NCBI RefSeq assembly: GCF_018333235.1
Contig: NZ_BORP01000001.1
Span: forward strand, 1,096,625 to 1,160,624
Length of the DNA: 64,000 nucleotides
From: Ornithinibacillus bavariensis
GTDB lineage: Bacteria > Bacillota > Bacilli > Bacillales > Amphibacillaceae
Direction of reading: 5' to 3'
Part shown: piece by piece, positions 1-9,064 of the stretch
Layout of the letters: each line of letters begins with the position of its first letter
How positions within the stretch are numbered: position 1 is the stretch's first letter
Notes under the pieces: model-generated
The model's database searches: none
The model's input: the letters and a program-made list of their open reading frames with translations, nothing else
Told to the model about the DNA's origin: nothing
Program-made: the position numbers and the translations under genes

Positions 1-636
1 TTTCGGGGAAAAGGAAGCAGATAAATACCTCCCCAAAAATCCAATTAAATTAAATTGCAAATCATTGCGAAAATGCTTAAAATAATATTTTCCATCTTTA
101 AAGAATTGCTGAAATGCAATCGAAGTTTCCTCCATTCCTCCACTAAAACCGTTAAAATTGGGACAGTACTTTTGGCAAACATTAGCACATTCCTTGTTGA
201 TATCACTTGTCCCATCCCTACTATTCCACACAAGAGCTACCTTCGCATCTTGTTTTAAAATCCGCTGACATTCCAACCTGAACTGCTCCATATTGAACCA
301 ATGAAATGCCTGTGCTACTGTTCTTAAATCAATACTATTATCTTTTATTGTAGTATTTTCAGCCGTTGCCTTAACTGAAGTAAAACGACGATCCGGATTC
401 AAGGTTTGTTCCGCTAATGTTCTAATATCACCATTTGGTTCCACTCCGATTACAGTAAATCCTCTTTCCAGAAGCTGTCTACTTAATATTCCAGTCCCTG
501 AGCCAATATCTGCAATTATACACTCCTCATTAATACCTGTTTCAGCAATTAAGTAATCAATATATTTAATAGGGTAATTAGGACGATATTTTGCATATAC
601 CTTAGCCTTGTCTGTGAATTTATTTGTGGATTTCAT
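1..636 (-). CDS. Class I SAM-dependent methyltransferase (C-terminus beyond window)
   Basis: An uninterrupted 212-codon frame runs from the ATG at 636 to base 1 without a stop, so the C-terminus is outside the window. GAGAAGGTGG lies just upstream of the ATG. Residues 42-49 read ADIGSGTG, the SAM-binding glycine loop, followed by an acidic strand end (GVEPN, about 64-68) and an AFHWF segment at 110-114, both usual in Methyltransf_11/25 proteins. The N-terminal FTDKAKVYAKYRPNYP is also typical. The substrate cannot be inferred. It follows the amiE-like gene by 45 bp on the same strand. A short palindrome in that gap (654-670) may give it separate control. Confidence 0.85.
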   Translation of the reverse strand, partial: MKSTNKFTDKAKVYAKYRPNYPIKYIDYLIAETGINEECIIADIGSGTGILSRQLLERGFTVIGVEPNGDIRTLAEQTLNPDRRFTSVKATAENTTIKDNSIDLRTVAQAFHWFNMEQFRLECQRILKQDAKVALVWNSRDGTSDINKECANVCQKYCPNFNGFSGGMEETSIAFQQFFKDGKYYFKHFRNDLQFNLIGFLGRYLSASFSPK

Positions 637-653
637 AAAACCACCTTCTCTTT

Positions 654-670
654 TTGTAAGAAACTTACAA
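654..670. repeat. 17-bp palindrome ahead of methyltransferase gene
   Basis: TTGTAAG-AAA-CTTACAA is a perfect 7-bp inverted repeat lying 18 bp before the methyltransferase start. No U-run follows on either strand, so an operator is likelier than a terminator. The bound protein is unknown. Confidence 0.4.
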
Positions 671-681
671 TAGTTCACCCG

Positions 682-1728
682 CTAAAAATGCGATCGTATC
701 AAATTATGCAATCTCGGTCTCAATCTTAGAATAGGAGGTTTTCTTCCAAAATGCACTCGATTCGTCAATAATATCACATGTAAATCAATCTCTGGATCAA
801 ACCAAATACTTGTGCCAGTAAATCCAGTATGGCCATAAGTAGAATTCGAGAAATAATCACCACATGGAGAATACATTGGGCTCTTTAATTGCCAGCCAAG
901 ACCACGGTATTCATCATCAAAAGGGGTATGGTTTTTCCTAGCTAGACGTAAGCCCGACTCCGATAGAATGCATTTTCCATTGTACACGCCGTGATTCTCA
1001 ATCATCTGGGCATATTTAGCGAGGTCATGAATTGTTGAGAAAAGTCCAGCATGGCCACTGATGCCACCCATTGATTCAGTATTTTCGTCATGAACAATTC
1101 CTACTTTGAATGCATTTAGCTCCTCACTGTATTCTGTTGCTGCATAGCGATTATGTTCAAAGCTTGGCTTATAGCTTGTTTCATACATTTCAAGAGGATT
1201 AAAAATTTCTCTACTTAAATATTCTTCAAAACGCTCTCCAGTTACGATTTCTACTATTTTATATAAAGTTATTAGTCCTAAATCACTATAGACTACCTTT
1301 TCCCCTGTCTTAAATTCTAATGGTTGTTGGTAAATACGCTCTAATATCTGTTCAGTATTCAATTTCTCCAAAAAATATGGAATATGAGATGGTAGACCTG
1401 ATGTATGGGTTAATAAATGTCTTAACGTAATATCTTCTTTTCCCTCATTTCCGAATTCAGGTAAAAAGAAGGATACGCTGTCATCTAATCGAATCAAGCC
1501 ATCATCTAAAAGCTTGAGTATAGCGGGCAATGTCGAAACGACCTTTGTTAGTGATGCTAAATCAAATACCGTATCAAGCTGCATTGGTGCTACTTCTGGG
1601 TATACAACTCGATTACCGATTGCTTCCTGCATCAGTACCTTTCCTTGATGGGAGACATGAATCACAGCCCCAGGTATATGCTCCAATTCAATCTCTTGCT
1701 GTAAAAACCCCAATACTTTTTCTCGCAT
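682..1728 (-). CDS. amiE: Serine beta-lactamase-fold hydrolase, AmiE (YbbE)-like N-acetylmuramyl-L-alanine amidase
   Basis: 348 residues of the class C beta-lactamase/esterase fold. The nucleophile motif is SLTK (S59, K62), the second motif is YSD at 147-149, and the third is GHTG at 299-302. In B. subtilis the protein of this fold encoded beside murQ, nagZ and namZ is AmiE, which removes the peptide from MurNAc-peptides; the operon position supports the same role here. Unlike the secreted B. subtilis protein, this one starts directly at MREKVLGF with no signal peptide, so it should act in the cytosol on imported muropeptides. AAGGAG is 8 nt from the ATG and overlaps the end of the upstream GNAT gene. 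It is the last gene of operon A. A peptidase or esterase of the same fold is the main alternative. Confidence 0.78.
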   Translation of the reverse strand: MREKVLGFLQQEIELEHIPGAVIHVSHQGKVLMQEAIGNRVVYPEVAPMQLDTVFDLASLTKVVSTLPAILKLLDDGLIRLDDSVSFFLPEFGNEGKEDITLRHLLTHTSGLPSHIPYFLEKLNTEQILERIYQQPLEFKTGEKVVYSDLGLITLYKIVEIVTGERFEEYLSREIFNPLEMYETSYKPSFEHNRYAATEYSEELNAFKVGIVHDENTESMGGISGHAGLFSTIHDLAKYAQMIENHGVYNGKCILSESGLRLARKNHTPFDDEYRGLGWQLKSPMYSPCGDYFSNSTYGHTGFTGTSIWFDPEIDLHVILLTNRVHFGRKPPILRLRPRLHNLIRSHF

Positions 1729-1730
1729 GA

Positions 1731-2684
1731 TTATAGCTCCTTTTTATAGCCTTCATAGCTCTTCCAGCTTTCAAAGCCAAGTTTTCGGTAGAAATCCACT
1801 AATCCTGTCCAGTCAATAACGATTCGAGTAATGCCACGTTCACGAAGAGTAGCAATTCCAGCCTTAACTACCGCAAGTCCATAACCATTTTTACGTTTTT
1901 CAGCATCCACACCAAGTGGCCCAATACCTCCATATGACCCATTAAACAATGGTGACCAGTTAATATTTCCCATTATGATCGGTGAATTACCATCATTAAC
2001 ACGACAAAATCCGATGATTACGTCATTCTCCTTTAGGACAACAAATTCTCGTCCTGTCCCGCCTTTTTGGAAGTAATGAACCGCTTCATATTCCCATCTT
2101 CCTGGGAAGCAACGATGTAAAAATGCCAGAAATTCTTCTTTCTCTGTCTCTTGTAAGATAGAAAATTCAACATTCGGTATTACCGGCCAATCAATAGGTT
2201 CTTGTACCTCATAGCTTCTACTTAGATCTGTTTCCGTTGTTAGATGTAGATAGCCACGTTTCTCAAACCAACGAGCTGTCTCTTTATCTTCACTTGGGAC
2301 TCCAGGAAAATAATGATAGGGATCTCTACCCAACAGTATTTCCTTTACACCCTCTTGTTGTAAAATTGACTCCGCATGCTGTAATAGCTGTGTACCGATT
2401 CCCTGGTTACGGTAATTAGAATCAACTAACATCGTTTGTATCCAGCCAACTCCATCTCCCAATTTTATGGGAGTATTTTCTTTAAAATGCTTTGCCACAA
2501 TAAAGCCAACAACTTTATCATTTTCGTTTACTACCATTCTTGATCCTTCATAGGAAATGTTTTTATCTAAAAAGCTGTTTTGCTGAAATAGTTCGAAGCG
2601 CATTGGAAATCTTTCCTGTAATTCTTGATTCCATAACGCAACAAGCTCTTCTAATCTTTCTTTTTGCCAAGGCATAAATTTCAT
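1731..2684 (-). CDS. Tandem GNAT-family N-acetyltransferase (operon A)
   Basis: Two GNAT domains in one chain of 317 residues. The first carries the acetyl-CoA loop RNQGIGTQLL and the second RKNGYGLAVV, each preceded by a V-D strand end. An upstream TTG would add nine residues, but the ATG at 2684 has GGAGGG about 7 nt away and is preferred. It lies between murR and the amiE-like gene, with 2 bp to the latter. Family members acetylate amino groups of sugars, peptides or small molecules. Its place in an amino-sugar salvage operon suggests an amino sugar or muropeptide substrate, but the sequence does not show which. It is related to the GNAT gene at 3646-4593. Confidence 0.83.
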   Translation of the reverse strand: MKFMPWQKERLEELVALWNQELQERFPMRFELFQQNSFLDKNISYEGSRMVVNENDKVVGFIVAKHFKENTPIKLGDGVGWIQTMLVDSNYRNQGIGTQLLQHAESILQQEGVKEILLGRDPYHYFPGVPSEDKETARWFEKRGYLHLTTETDLSRSYEVQEPIDWPVIPNVEFSILQETEKEEFLAFLHRCFPGRWEYEAVHYFQKGGTGREFVVLKENDVIIGFCRVNDGNSPIIMGNINWSPLFNGSYGGIGPLGVDAEKRKNGYGLAVVKAGIATLRERGITRIVIDWTGLVDFYRKLGFESWKSYEGYKKEL

Positions 2685-2748
2685 AACGATTCCCTCCAGT
2701 TGTCCTAACAAGAATAAGCCAACCCTTCTAGAGTTAGCTTTCTATATA

Positions 2749-3618
2749 TTACTTTTTCTTTCCTTTATTACTTATAAAGTTAATAGCGTCTCTTGTTACA
2801 TCAATATATGTTACAGTCTCATCATATTTCAATGTTGCCACACGCATGAAAAGAATATCAATCACCTGTAATTGTCCAATACGAGAAAGGGTAGCACCAC
2901 TTCGAAAAGTCGGCTCCTTTGTTGCAGATGTATACAGCCGAATATCTGACTGTTCTGTTACTTTGGAGCTTCCATATTTCGTAATACTGATTGTCTTCAT
3001 GTTTTTCTGCTTTGCAAGCTCTAGAATTTTCGCAACCTCAGGTGTTTCCCCAGAAAAGGAGATCCCAACAACGACATCATCCTCATCACCATTTGCCACA
3101 AGTGTAGCCGCCATATGAATATCAGAAAAAGCATAGACGGTCTTATTAATACGTAAAAACTTCTGCTGTGCATCCTTTGCAATGATTCCAGAGGCGCCCA
3201 CTCCAACAAAATGGATTTTCTTGGCATGGAGAAGCAGTTGAACAGCCTTTTCTACCTCTTCAATATGTAACAATTCGGCAGTTTCACGAATGGTTTGAAT
3301 GGTATTAGAGGTCATTTTATCAATGATTGACTTTAGTCCTTCATTTGGTTTAATATCACGAAAGCCTTCGTCAGATGTTTTTTGTAAATCACCAGCAATA
3401 CGAAATTTTAAATCCTGAAAACCTTTAAGATCCAGTGATTTACACAATCGAATAACTGCAGCACCACTTGTATCGCTTCGTTTACCAAGCTCCTGTGCTG
3501 TAAGCTTTATCGCTTCTTCTGGCTGTTTAATAATATAAGTTGCAATTTTTTTCTCGGAGGGAGGTAACAATGGTAACATTTCCGTTAGCATGGTTAGACC
3601 ACCAGTCATATAAGACAT
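2749..3618 (-). CDS. murR: MurR/RpiR-family transcriptional regulator (operon A)
   Basis: 289 residues. The N-terminal RpiR helix-turn-helix is around residues 30-70 (TAQELGKRSDTSGAAVIRLC), and the C-terminal SIS sugar-phosphate isomerase-like domain is around 125-260 with VGVGASG and ISFSGETPEV phosphate-sugar loops. Family members beside murQ sense MurNAc-6-phosphate and control MurNAc use. It lies inside the operon it probably regulates, between two tandem GNAT genes. AGAGG is 11 nt before the chosen ATG; a second ATG at 3609 is possible. A clear paralogue is encoded in operon B (18681-19553). Candidate operators are near 12752 and 25944. Confidence 0.88.
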   Translation of the reverse strand: MSYMTGGLTMLTEMLPLLPPSEKKIATYIIKQPEEAIKLTAQELGKRSDTSGAAVIRLCKSLDLKGFQDLKFRIAGDLQKTSDEGFRDIKPNEGLKSIIDKMTSNTIQTIRETAELLHIEEVEKAVQLLLHAKKIHFVGVGASGIIAKDAQQKFLRINKTVYAFSDIHMAATLVANGDEDDVVVGISFSGETPEVAKILELAKQKNMKTISITKYGSSKVTEQSDIRLYTSATKEPTFRSGATLSRIGQLQVIDILFMRVATLKYDETVTYIDVTRDAINFISNKGKKK

Positions 3619-3645
3619 ACAATTTCAAACCTCTTTCTATCAGGT

Positions 3646-4593
3646 TCAAATATCCTTTTTCATGACGTGAAATTTTCGGGTTATTTGAAAACCAGTTTTT
3701 ACATATAAATGTCCAGCAGTGCTCTTCTCACCTGTCCACAAGAACCAAGCATTATGAAGCCCCTCTGCTTTCATATGGAACAAGCACTCATGAAGTAACA
3801 ACTTACCAAGTCCCTTTCCCTGTTGATTCGGATCAACACCAAAGGGACCAAATCTTTCCGCTATTCCCTCATATCCTCCATATAAACAAAATCCTACCAA
3901 TTTTCCATGGTGCCTGGCAATTAATATACGCTCTAGCGGTAAAACCTGAAGGATACCCTCTCGAATAGCTCTTCCCCAATCTGGATTGAAGATAGTAGTG
4001 GCAAATTGTATAACCTCGTATAAGTCCCCATTATTAGCAGTCGTTATCGTATACCCTTCCGCTTCTCGTTCCATTTTTAATTGCTTAATTTCAGCTGTTT
4101 TATGGAAATCTATTAAACTCCTGTCCATTGCCACAGGTGAATATAAAGTCTGAAATCCATACTTTTGTAAAAAACGAAAGGCTTCTGGATAAACATTTTT
4201 ATCAAGCCCTGGCAAAATATAGTTAGGAGCATAGGAAGCAAAAAATAGCTGCTTTCGGTTAGCTGCTTGGAAAAATTGGATCACCTGATTCAATAATTCG
4301 GATCCAATTCCTTTTCTTTGATAATTGGCATCGACAAAGAAAAATGTAATCCAACCACTCTCTTCTTCAAGCTCCGTTCCTATCATTGGTAATAATCTTC
4401 GAACGCCATACATGCAGCCAACTAATTTTGCCCCATCAAAAGCTAACAGCAGTCCATTGGGATCAAAATTGGCATCTAGTAATACAAGATTTCGAAATCT
4501 AGAAGCTGTAATCGGATCCTTCGGTAAGCAGTTATTCCACAAATTGACGATTTCAACTTCATCACTAGATTGATAGCTTCTATAAGTTACCAT
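3646..4593 (-). CDS. Tandem GNAT-family N-acetyltransferase (operon A, second copy)
   Basis: 315 residues with two GNAT domains. The acetyl-CoA loops are QRKGIGSELL in the first half and QGKGLGKLLL in the second. The start MVTYRSYQ at 4593 is favoured over a longer frame because GGGAG precedes it; only one base separates it from the murQ stop, so translation is probably coupled. The N-terminal layout (an LWN segment, then the VDANY strand) resembles the other operon A tandem GNAT at 1731-2684, which suggests an old duplication. Substrate unknown. Two such proteins plus a PIG-L deacetylase in one operon point to turnover of N-acetyl groups on wall sugars, which is inference only. Confidence 0.83.
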   Translation of the reverse strand: MVTYRSYQSSDEVEIVNLWNNCLPKDPITASRFRNLVLLDANFDPNGLLLAFDGAKLVGCMYGVRRLLPMIGTELEEESGWITFFFVDANYQRKGIGSELLNQVIQFFQAANRKQLFFASYAPNYILPGLDKNVYPEAFRFLQKYGFQTLYSPVAMDRSLIDFHKTAEIKQLKMEREAEGYTITTANNGDLYEVIQFATTIFNPDWGRAIREGILQVLPLERILIARHHGKLVGFCLYGGYEGIAERFGPFGVDPNQQGKGLGKLLLHECLFHMKAEGLHNAWFLWTGEKSTAGHLYVKTGFQITRKFHVMKKDI

Positions 4594-4594
4594 A

Positions 4595-5509
4595 CTAATC
4601 TCTCCCTTTAGTTGCAAGTTCTATTGCCTTTCTAACGTAGCCATTTGCCTCATATATAGCTTTTTTTGCTTCCTCAAAGGTGATATTCGCTTTAAGCATA
4701 ACAATCGCGGGCTTAACCTCCTGATTTGTCTCGTCTAATGTATCCTTAGCACTTTCATAGGATACCCCCGTAATGGTCGATACAATATTAATCGCACGTT
4801 CCTTTAGTTTATAATTACTTACTTTTACATCGACCATCAGATTTTCATAAACCTTACCAATTTTAATCATCGTTGTTGTCGTTAGCATGTTCAAAATAAG
4901 TTTATGTGCAGTAGCAGCCTTCATTCTAGTAGATCCAGTAATAACTTCTGGACCTGTTTCAACCTCTATATTGACCTCTGCAGCTTGACTAATGGTAGCA
5001 TTTTTATTACTTGTAAGACTAATTGTCGCAGCACCGTTTTTTCTAGCATAATTAAGTGCTCCAAGAACATAAGGTGTACGCCCACTTGCAGCAATACCTA
5101 CTACAACATCCAATTCGGTTAGACCCCGGTTCTTTAAATCACTTGCACCTAGTTCCTCACTATCCTCTGCACCCTCAACTGCCTGTTCAAATGCATTAAA
5201 ACCACCGGCTATAACAGCCTGAATCAAATCTGGAGGGGTGCTAAAGGTAGGAGGACATTCAACTGCATCTAGGATTCCTAGTCGGCCACTTGTACCTGCT
5301 CCAACGTAAAATAATCTACCGCCTCGCTTAAGTGATTGATAGATTTTCTCAACCGCCTGTTCAACCTGAGGTAAAACCTCCTGAACCTGCTGGGCAACCT
5401 TCATATCCTCTTGATTGATGACCGATAAGATTTCCGCAGTCGACATCGTATCAATTGTCATCGAATGCTCATTCCGCATCTCTGTAACCAAAGCTGATAA
5501 ATTATTCAT
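4595..5509 (-). CDS. murQ: N-acetylmuramic acid 6-phosphate etherase (operon A)
   Basis: 304 residues covering the whole MurQ family length. It removes D-lactate from MurNAc-6-phosphate to give GlcNAc-6-phosphate in the cytosol. The SIS loop [20 protein letters not shown] and the segment [12 protein letters not shown] hold the two conserved glutamates of the family. The UBA-like C-terminal tail is present. Two in-frame ATGs exist at 5515 and 5509. AGGATGG is well spaced only for 5509, giving MNNLSALV. It sits downstream of the ABC permease genes, so the transporter probably delivers a sugar that becomes MurNAc-6-phosphate; the needed kinase would be AnmK or the operon B kinase. Confidence 0.95.
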   Translation of the reverse strand: MNNLSALVTEMRNEHSMTIDTMSTAEILSVINQEDMKVAQQVQEVLPQVEQAVEKIYQSLKRGGRLFYVGAGTSGRLGILDAVECPPTFSTPPDLIQAVIAGGFNAFEQAVEGAEDSEELGASDLKNRGLTELDVVVGIAASGRTPYVLGALNYARKNGAATISLTSNKNATISQAAEVNIEVETGPEVITGSTRMKAATAHKLILNMLTTTTMIKIGKVYENLMVDVKVSNYKLKERAINIVSTITGVSYESAKDTLDETNQEVKPAIVMLKANITFEEAKKAIYEANGYVRKAIELATKGRD

Positions 5510-5555
5510 GCACATACCATCCTATAATGTTTTAGGTTTTAACTTAAGTCATTCT

Positions 5556-6521
5556 CTATTCCTTTACACCACCCAAGGTTAATCCCTTTACAAAATGACG
5601 TTGGAATAGAAGGAACACAATAATCATTGGAATTGCTGCAATTGCTGCTCCACTCATTAGTAGCTTGAAGTCTGCAAGGTTTGCATCCTGTAATGTTTTT
5701 AGACCTACTGGGAGAGTATATAGTTTAGCATTATTCAACACAATGATCGGCCATAGGAAGGAATTCCACACATTCATAAAGGTGAATATTCCAAGCGCTG
5801 CTAGACCTGGCCTTGCAAGTGGAAGGACAATCTTCCAAAATGTTTTCCATTCGCTTGCCCCATCAATTTTGGCCGCTTCGATTAACTCATCAGGAATTGA
5901 GAACATAAATTGACGCATTAAAAATACTCCAAATACCATGGATAGGTCTGGTAAAATTAATGCCCAATGTGTATCCATTAAACCTAAATCTCGGACCATA
6001 ATAAACATCGGAACTAGCGTAACCTGTGAAGGAATCATCATCGTAGAAATGATCAACCAGAAGATAAAATTACGACCAGGGAATCTCTTTTTCGCAAGAA
6101 CATAGCCCGCCATCGAGTCAAATAATAGGATTCCGAGTGTCACTACAATCCCAATATACAAACTATTAAAGAACCATAATCCCATACTGTTTTGTTGGAA
6201 CAATTGCCTAAAACCAGAAAACATATCGGTTACAATATTATCCATAACCTGTCGATGATATGCTTCCTGTTCACTATCCCCGATTTTTTCAGCATCCCTT
6301 GCTTTCCCCCAATGCTCAAAGTATTCCGTAATACCTACCGGAAACATTTTTGGTGGGTTTGCATTAACATAGGAGGTTGGCCTCTCAAGATCCTCGTCCT
6401 GATAACTTTTAAGCTGTAGAGAAGTACTAAATACCCAGTATAGTGGTAAAAGGGAAATAACTGCAGCAACAGATAACAACAAATATGTAATTGTTTTTTG
6501 AATACTAAACCGCTTTTTCAT
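5556..6521 (-). CDS. ABC sugar importer permease, MalG type (operon A)
   Basis: 321-residue inner-membrane protein of the carbohydrate uptake CUT1 family. It starts with one membrane helix (residues about 12-32) and ends with five more. The cytoplasmic EAA loop reads EAAKIDGASEWKTF and would dock with the ATPase. It is about 40 residues longer than the operon B equivalent. The extra length is a hydrophilic stretch after the first helix, rich in Glu, Asp and Gln, that should face outside. GGAGGG precedes the ATG, and the gap to the partner permease is 11 bp. No ATPase gene is nearby, so a shared MsmX-like ATPase is expected. Confidence 0.92.
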   Translation of the reverse strand: MKKRFSIQKTITYLLLSVAAVISLLPLYWVFSTSLQLKSYQDEDLERPTSYVNANPPKMFPVGITEYFEHWGKARDAEKIGDSEQEAYHRQVMDNIVTDMFSGFRQLFQQNSMGLWFFNSLYIGIVVTLGILLFDSMAGYVLAKKRFPGRNFIFWLIISTMMIPSQVTLVPMFIMVRDLGLMDTHWALILPDLSMVFGVFLMRQFMFSIPDELIEAAKIDGASEWKTFWKIVLPLARPGLAALGIFTFMNVWNSFLWPIIVLNNAKLYTLPVGLKTLQDANLADFKLLMSGAAIAAIPMIIVFLLFQRHFVKGLTLGGVKE

Positions 6522-6532
6522 GTATTTCCCTC

Positions 6533-7450
6533 CTAGTTCCTACGATTTAACACTCTGTATTGAAACACAGAAATGACGAGAATAATCAAGAATAATACGA
6601 CAGACTGTGCTGCTGCTAATCCAAACTCAAAGTCTCTAAATCCAGTTTTATAGATTAAATGCACTAAAGTTTCCGTTGCATAACCTGGACCCCCACCAGT
6701 CATTAATATAATTTGTGTAAATACCTGGAAAGAACCAATAGTACTAAGTAGCGTTAGATATACTGTTGATGGGGTTAGCATTGGAATCGTAATTCGAACC
6801 CATTTTTGGAAAGCATTTGCACCATCAATTGTCGCTGCCTCATAAAGTGATTCAGAAATCGAGCTCATGGAAGCTAAATATAAAATAATTCCAACACCAA
6901 ATGGAATTAACATTTGCATAATAATAATTGCCATTAATGCAGAATTCGTTTGTCCCAGCCAGTTAATCGGCTCCATACCAAACCAACCTATTACATAGTT
7001 AAACAAACCAAATTCGTAGTTATACATCCAACGCCAAACCATCGCAATAATTACCATGGAAGTAACTGTAGGTAAATAAAATGCAGCCCGGAAAAAGTTC
7101 TGAGCAAACCTTCCAAGTGAATGTATTAAGGATGCCGCAATTAACGCAGTGATAACATTAAACGGAACTGTCACTACAGTATATATCGTTGTATTTAGTA
7201 ACGCTTCTCTAAATGCCTCACTTTCCAACACTTGCTTATAATTGTCTAATCCTGCAAATATATTAGACTCTGTAATGCGGTACTCTTGAAAAGACAGAAC
7301 AAATGCCCACACAACTGGAATAGCTATAAATAAAGTAAATAAGATCAATTTAGGAAGTAAGAAAAGATAGGCTGCATAATTTTTGCGAATTTGTTTACCG
7401 GTTCTTTTCAAATTCTTTCCAGCATTTTTGAACGCCCCTGATATTTCCAA
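6533..7450 (-). CDS. ABC sugar importer permease, MalF type (operon A)
   Basis: 305-residue CUT1 permease with six predicted helices. The signature EAA loop is EAATIDGANAFQKW, and GGGPGYATETLV sits before the last helices. The start codon is TTG at 7450 with GGAGGG six bases upstream. It follows the lipoprotein gene after a 180-bp gap that holds a strong hairpin (7582-7623), an arrangement that often lets binding protein outnumber permease. With the partner at 5556-6521 it should form the membrane channel. The substrate is inferred from operon context to be a peptidoglycan sugar; sequence alone shows only the carbohydrate family. Confidence 0.92.
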   Translation of the reverse strand: MEISGAFKNAGKNLKRTGKQIRKNYAAYLFLLPKLILFTLFIAIPVVWAFVLSFQEYRITESNIFAGLDNYKQVLESEAFREALLNTTIYTVVTVPFNVITALIAASLIHSLGRFAQNFFRAAFYLPTVTSMVIIAMVWRWMYNYEFGLFNYVIGWFGMEPINWLGQTNSALMAIIIMQMLIPFGVGIILYLASMSSISESLYEAATIDGANAFQKWVRITIPMLTPSTVYLTLLSTIGSFQVFTQIILMTGGGPGYATETLVHLIYKTGFRDFEFGLAAAQSVVLFLIILVISVFQYRVLNRRN

Positions 7451-7581
7451 AGCTTTCCCTCCCTGCTGTTTGTTTTAAATATGTAATTTTATAAATTAGT
7501 AGATTTATATGTGTTACTTATTGTTGTGAATTTTTTACGCTTTGATTTTCTACAGTCGAGCAACATCTTCTCAGCTATTAA

Positions 7582-7623
7582 GTAATCCAGTAGACTTTTA
7601 TATACTGCAGCCTACTGGATTAC
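7582..7623 (-). terminator. Intercistronic hairpin after operon A lipoprotein gene
   Basis: Perfect 12-bp stem GTAATCCAGTAG / CTACTGGATTAC with an 18-nt loop, beginning 6 nt past the lipoprotein stop. There is no long U-run, so partial termination or 3'-end protection of the lipoprotein message is likelier than full termination. Confidence 0.65.
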
Positions 7624-7629
7624 CCATTA

Positions 7630-8988
7630 TTATTTTTGCAGTAATGCTTCTACCTCTGGCTTCGCCGTTGCCATTGCTTCTTCAGCGGTTTTCTCACCAT
7701 TAAATACAAGCTGTAATTCACGTTGAATGATTTCGTCTATTTTCTTCCACTCTGGGTGACGTGGAAGCATAACAACCTGTGAAGACATTTCTTGTGCACG
7801 TGCCATTTCTGGGTTGTCTGCGAAAGGTTCCTTCTCAGCAGCACTGATTCGTGCAGGGAAGATACCATATTCTTTTGACATTAGATATTGCTCATCCGTT
7901 GAAGAGATGAACTTCATAAATTCTGCTACAACTTCCTTCTTAGCATCACTCTCTTGATGGAACATTGTCCAGCCGCCAACACCACCAATGGTTACAGGCT
8001 CTCCGGTGGAACCAGTAGGATAATTAGCAACCATAAAGTTCGTTGGATAAGACGACTGAGTCGAGGTAATTGCCCAGGTTGCCCAAGGCTCCATTGCTAC
8101 AGTTCGTTGTTCTTCATTTGCCCAAGCCTGGAACGTACCACCTACATCAGCACCACCCATGGATACAGGGGCTGCTTCTTCTACTAGCTTTAAATCTGCT
8201 AATGCTTGAATGGATTCAATAGCTTCAGGTGAATCAAATGTGAATTCAGTTAAGTCATCACTTAAAGGCTGACCTCCATTCATATAGAAGAATGGCCATG
8301 CCTCATAATATCCAGGTAGGATATAGGTAGAAAATCCGTATACATCTATCTTTCCATCACCATCACGGTCAAAGGTTAATTTTTTGGCTGTATCAAGAAA
8401 TTCATCCCATGTCCATTCGCCATTAGCTGGTGGCTCCACACCCGCTTCCTTAAATAGATCAAGGTTGAGTAACATGGAGTGAACGGTTAGTGAGTTTGGA
8501 ATACCATATAGTTTTCCATCATAGGTGTATGCATCTAATGCATTTTCGTAAAAATCTTTAAGCTCATCTTCGGTAAAGAAGTCATCTAAGGGCTCGATAA
8601 CACCTTGATCAATATGATCTATACTTACAGCACTACCACTTATATCTACTGGAGCAATATCTGGCCAAGATTGACCAGCAATATTAACACCTAGCTTATC
8701 TGGTAACTCTGCCCAAGGAACTTTAATAAGCTCAATTTCAACACCTGGATGAGACTTTTCAAACGCTTCAATTTTTCCTTCTAGCCAAAAATATTGATTT
8801 CCTTTCCCTTCTTCGCCAGAAGTGTCCCCTTCTTGTGCCCATCTTGGACCATCCCAAATCGTAATTTTCCCTTTCCAATTACCGTCTTCATCTGTCTCCC
8901 CTGCTGAATCTTTTCCACATGCACTCAATATGAATACAAATGTAGAAGCAAATAGCAACATAAAAACTAACTTCAACTTTCCTCTCAT
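7630..8988 (-). CDS. ABC extracellular sugar-binding lipoprotein (operon A)
   Basis: 452 residues. The signal peptide ends in a lipobox (FILSAC at about 19-24), so the mature protein is tethered by a diacylglyceryl cysteine. The rest matches the SBP_bac_1 family of the CUT1 importers. A short loop DRDGDGKIDVYG resembles the calcium-binding insert seen in some of these proteins. GGGGGA precedes the ATG. It is the first transporter gene of operon A after anmK. The ligand is inferred from neighbours (nagZ, anmK, murQ, amiE) to be a MurNAc- or anhydro-MurNAc-containing saccharide or muropeptide. Confidence 0.92.
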   Translation of the reverse strand: MRGKLKLVFMLLFASTFVFILSACGKDSAGETDEDGNWKGKITIWDGPRWAQEGDTSGEEGKGNQYFWLEGKIEAFEKSHPGVEIELIKVPWAELPDKLGVNIAGQSWPDIAPVDISGSAVSIDHIDQGVIEPLDDFFTEDELKDFYENALDAYTYDGKLYGIPNSLTVHSMLLNLDLFKEAGVEPPANGEWTWDEFLDTAKKLTFDRDGDGKIDVYGFSTYILPGYYEAWPFFYMNGGQPLSDDLTEFTFDSPEAIESIQALADLKLVEEAAPVSMGGADVGGTFQAWANEEQRTVAMEPWATWAITSTQSSYPTNFMVANYPTGSTGEPVTIGGVGGWTMFHQESDAKKEVVAEFMKFISSTDEQYLMSKEYGIFPARISAAEKEPFADNPEMARAQEMSSQVVMLPRHPEWKKIDEIIQRELQLVFNGEKTAEEAMATAKPEVEALLQK

Positions 8989-9064
8989 TAAATACTTCCC
9001 CCTAGCTTTTAAGTAATCGATAGTTAATATTTAAATCATGATTGCGAAAAACTATTTCACCTCC

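Noticed and set aside
7954..8187. Plus-strand open frame of 77 codons inside the lipoprotein gene
   Set aside because: Antisense shadow with no ribosome site. Similar shadows inside other genes were left out for the same reason.
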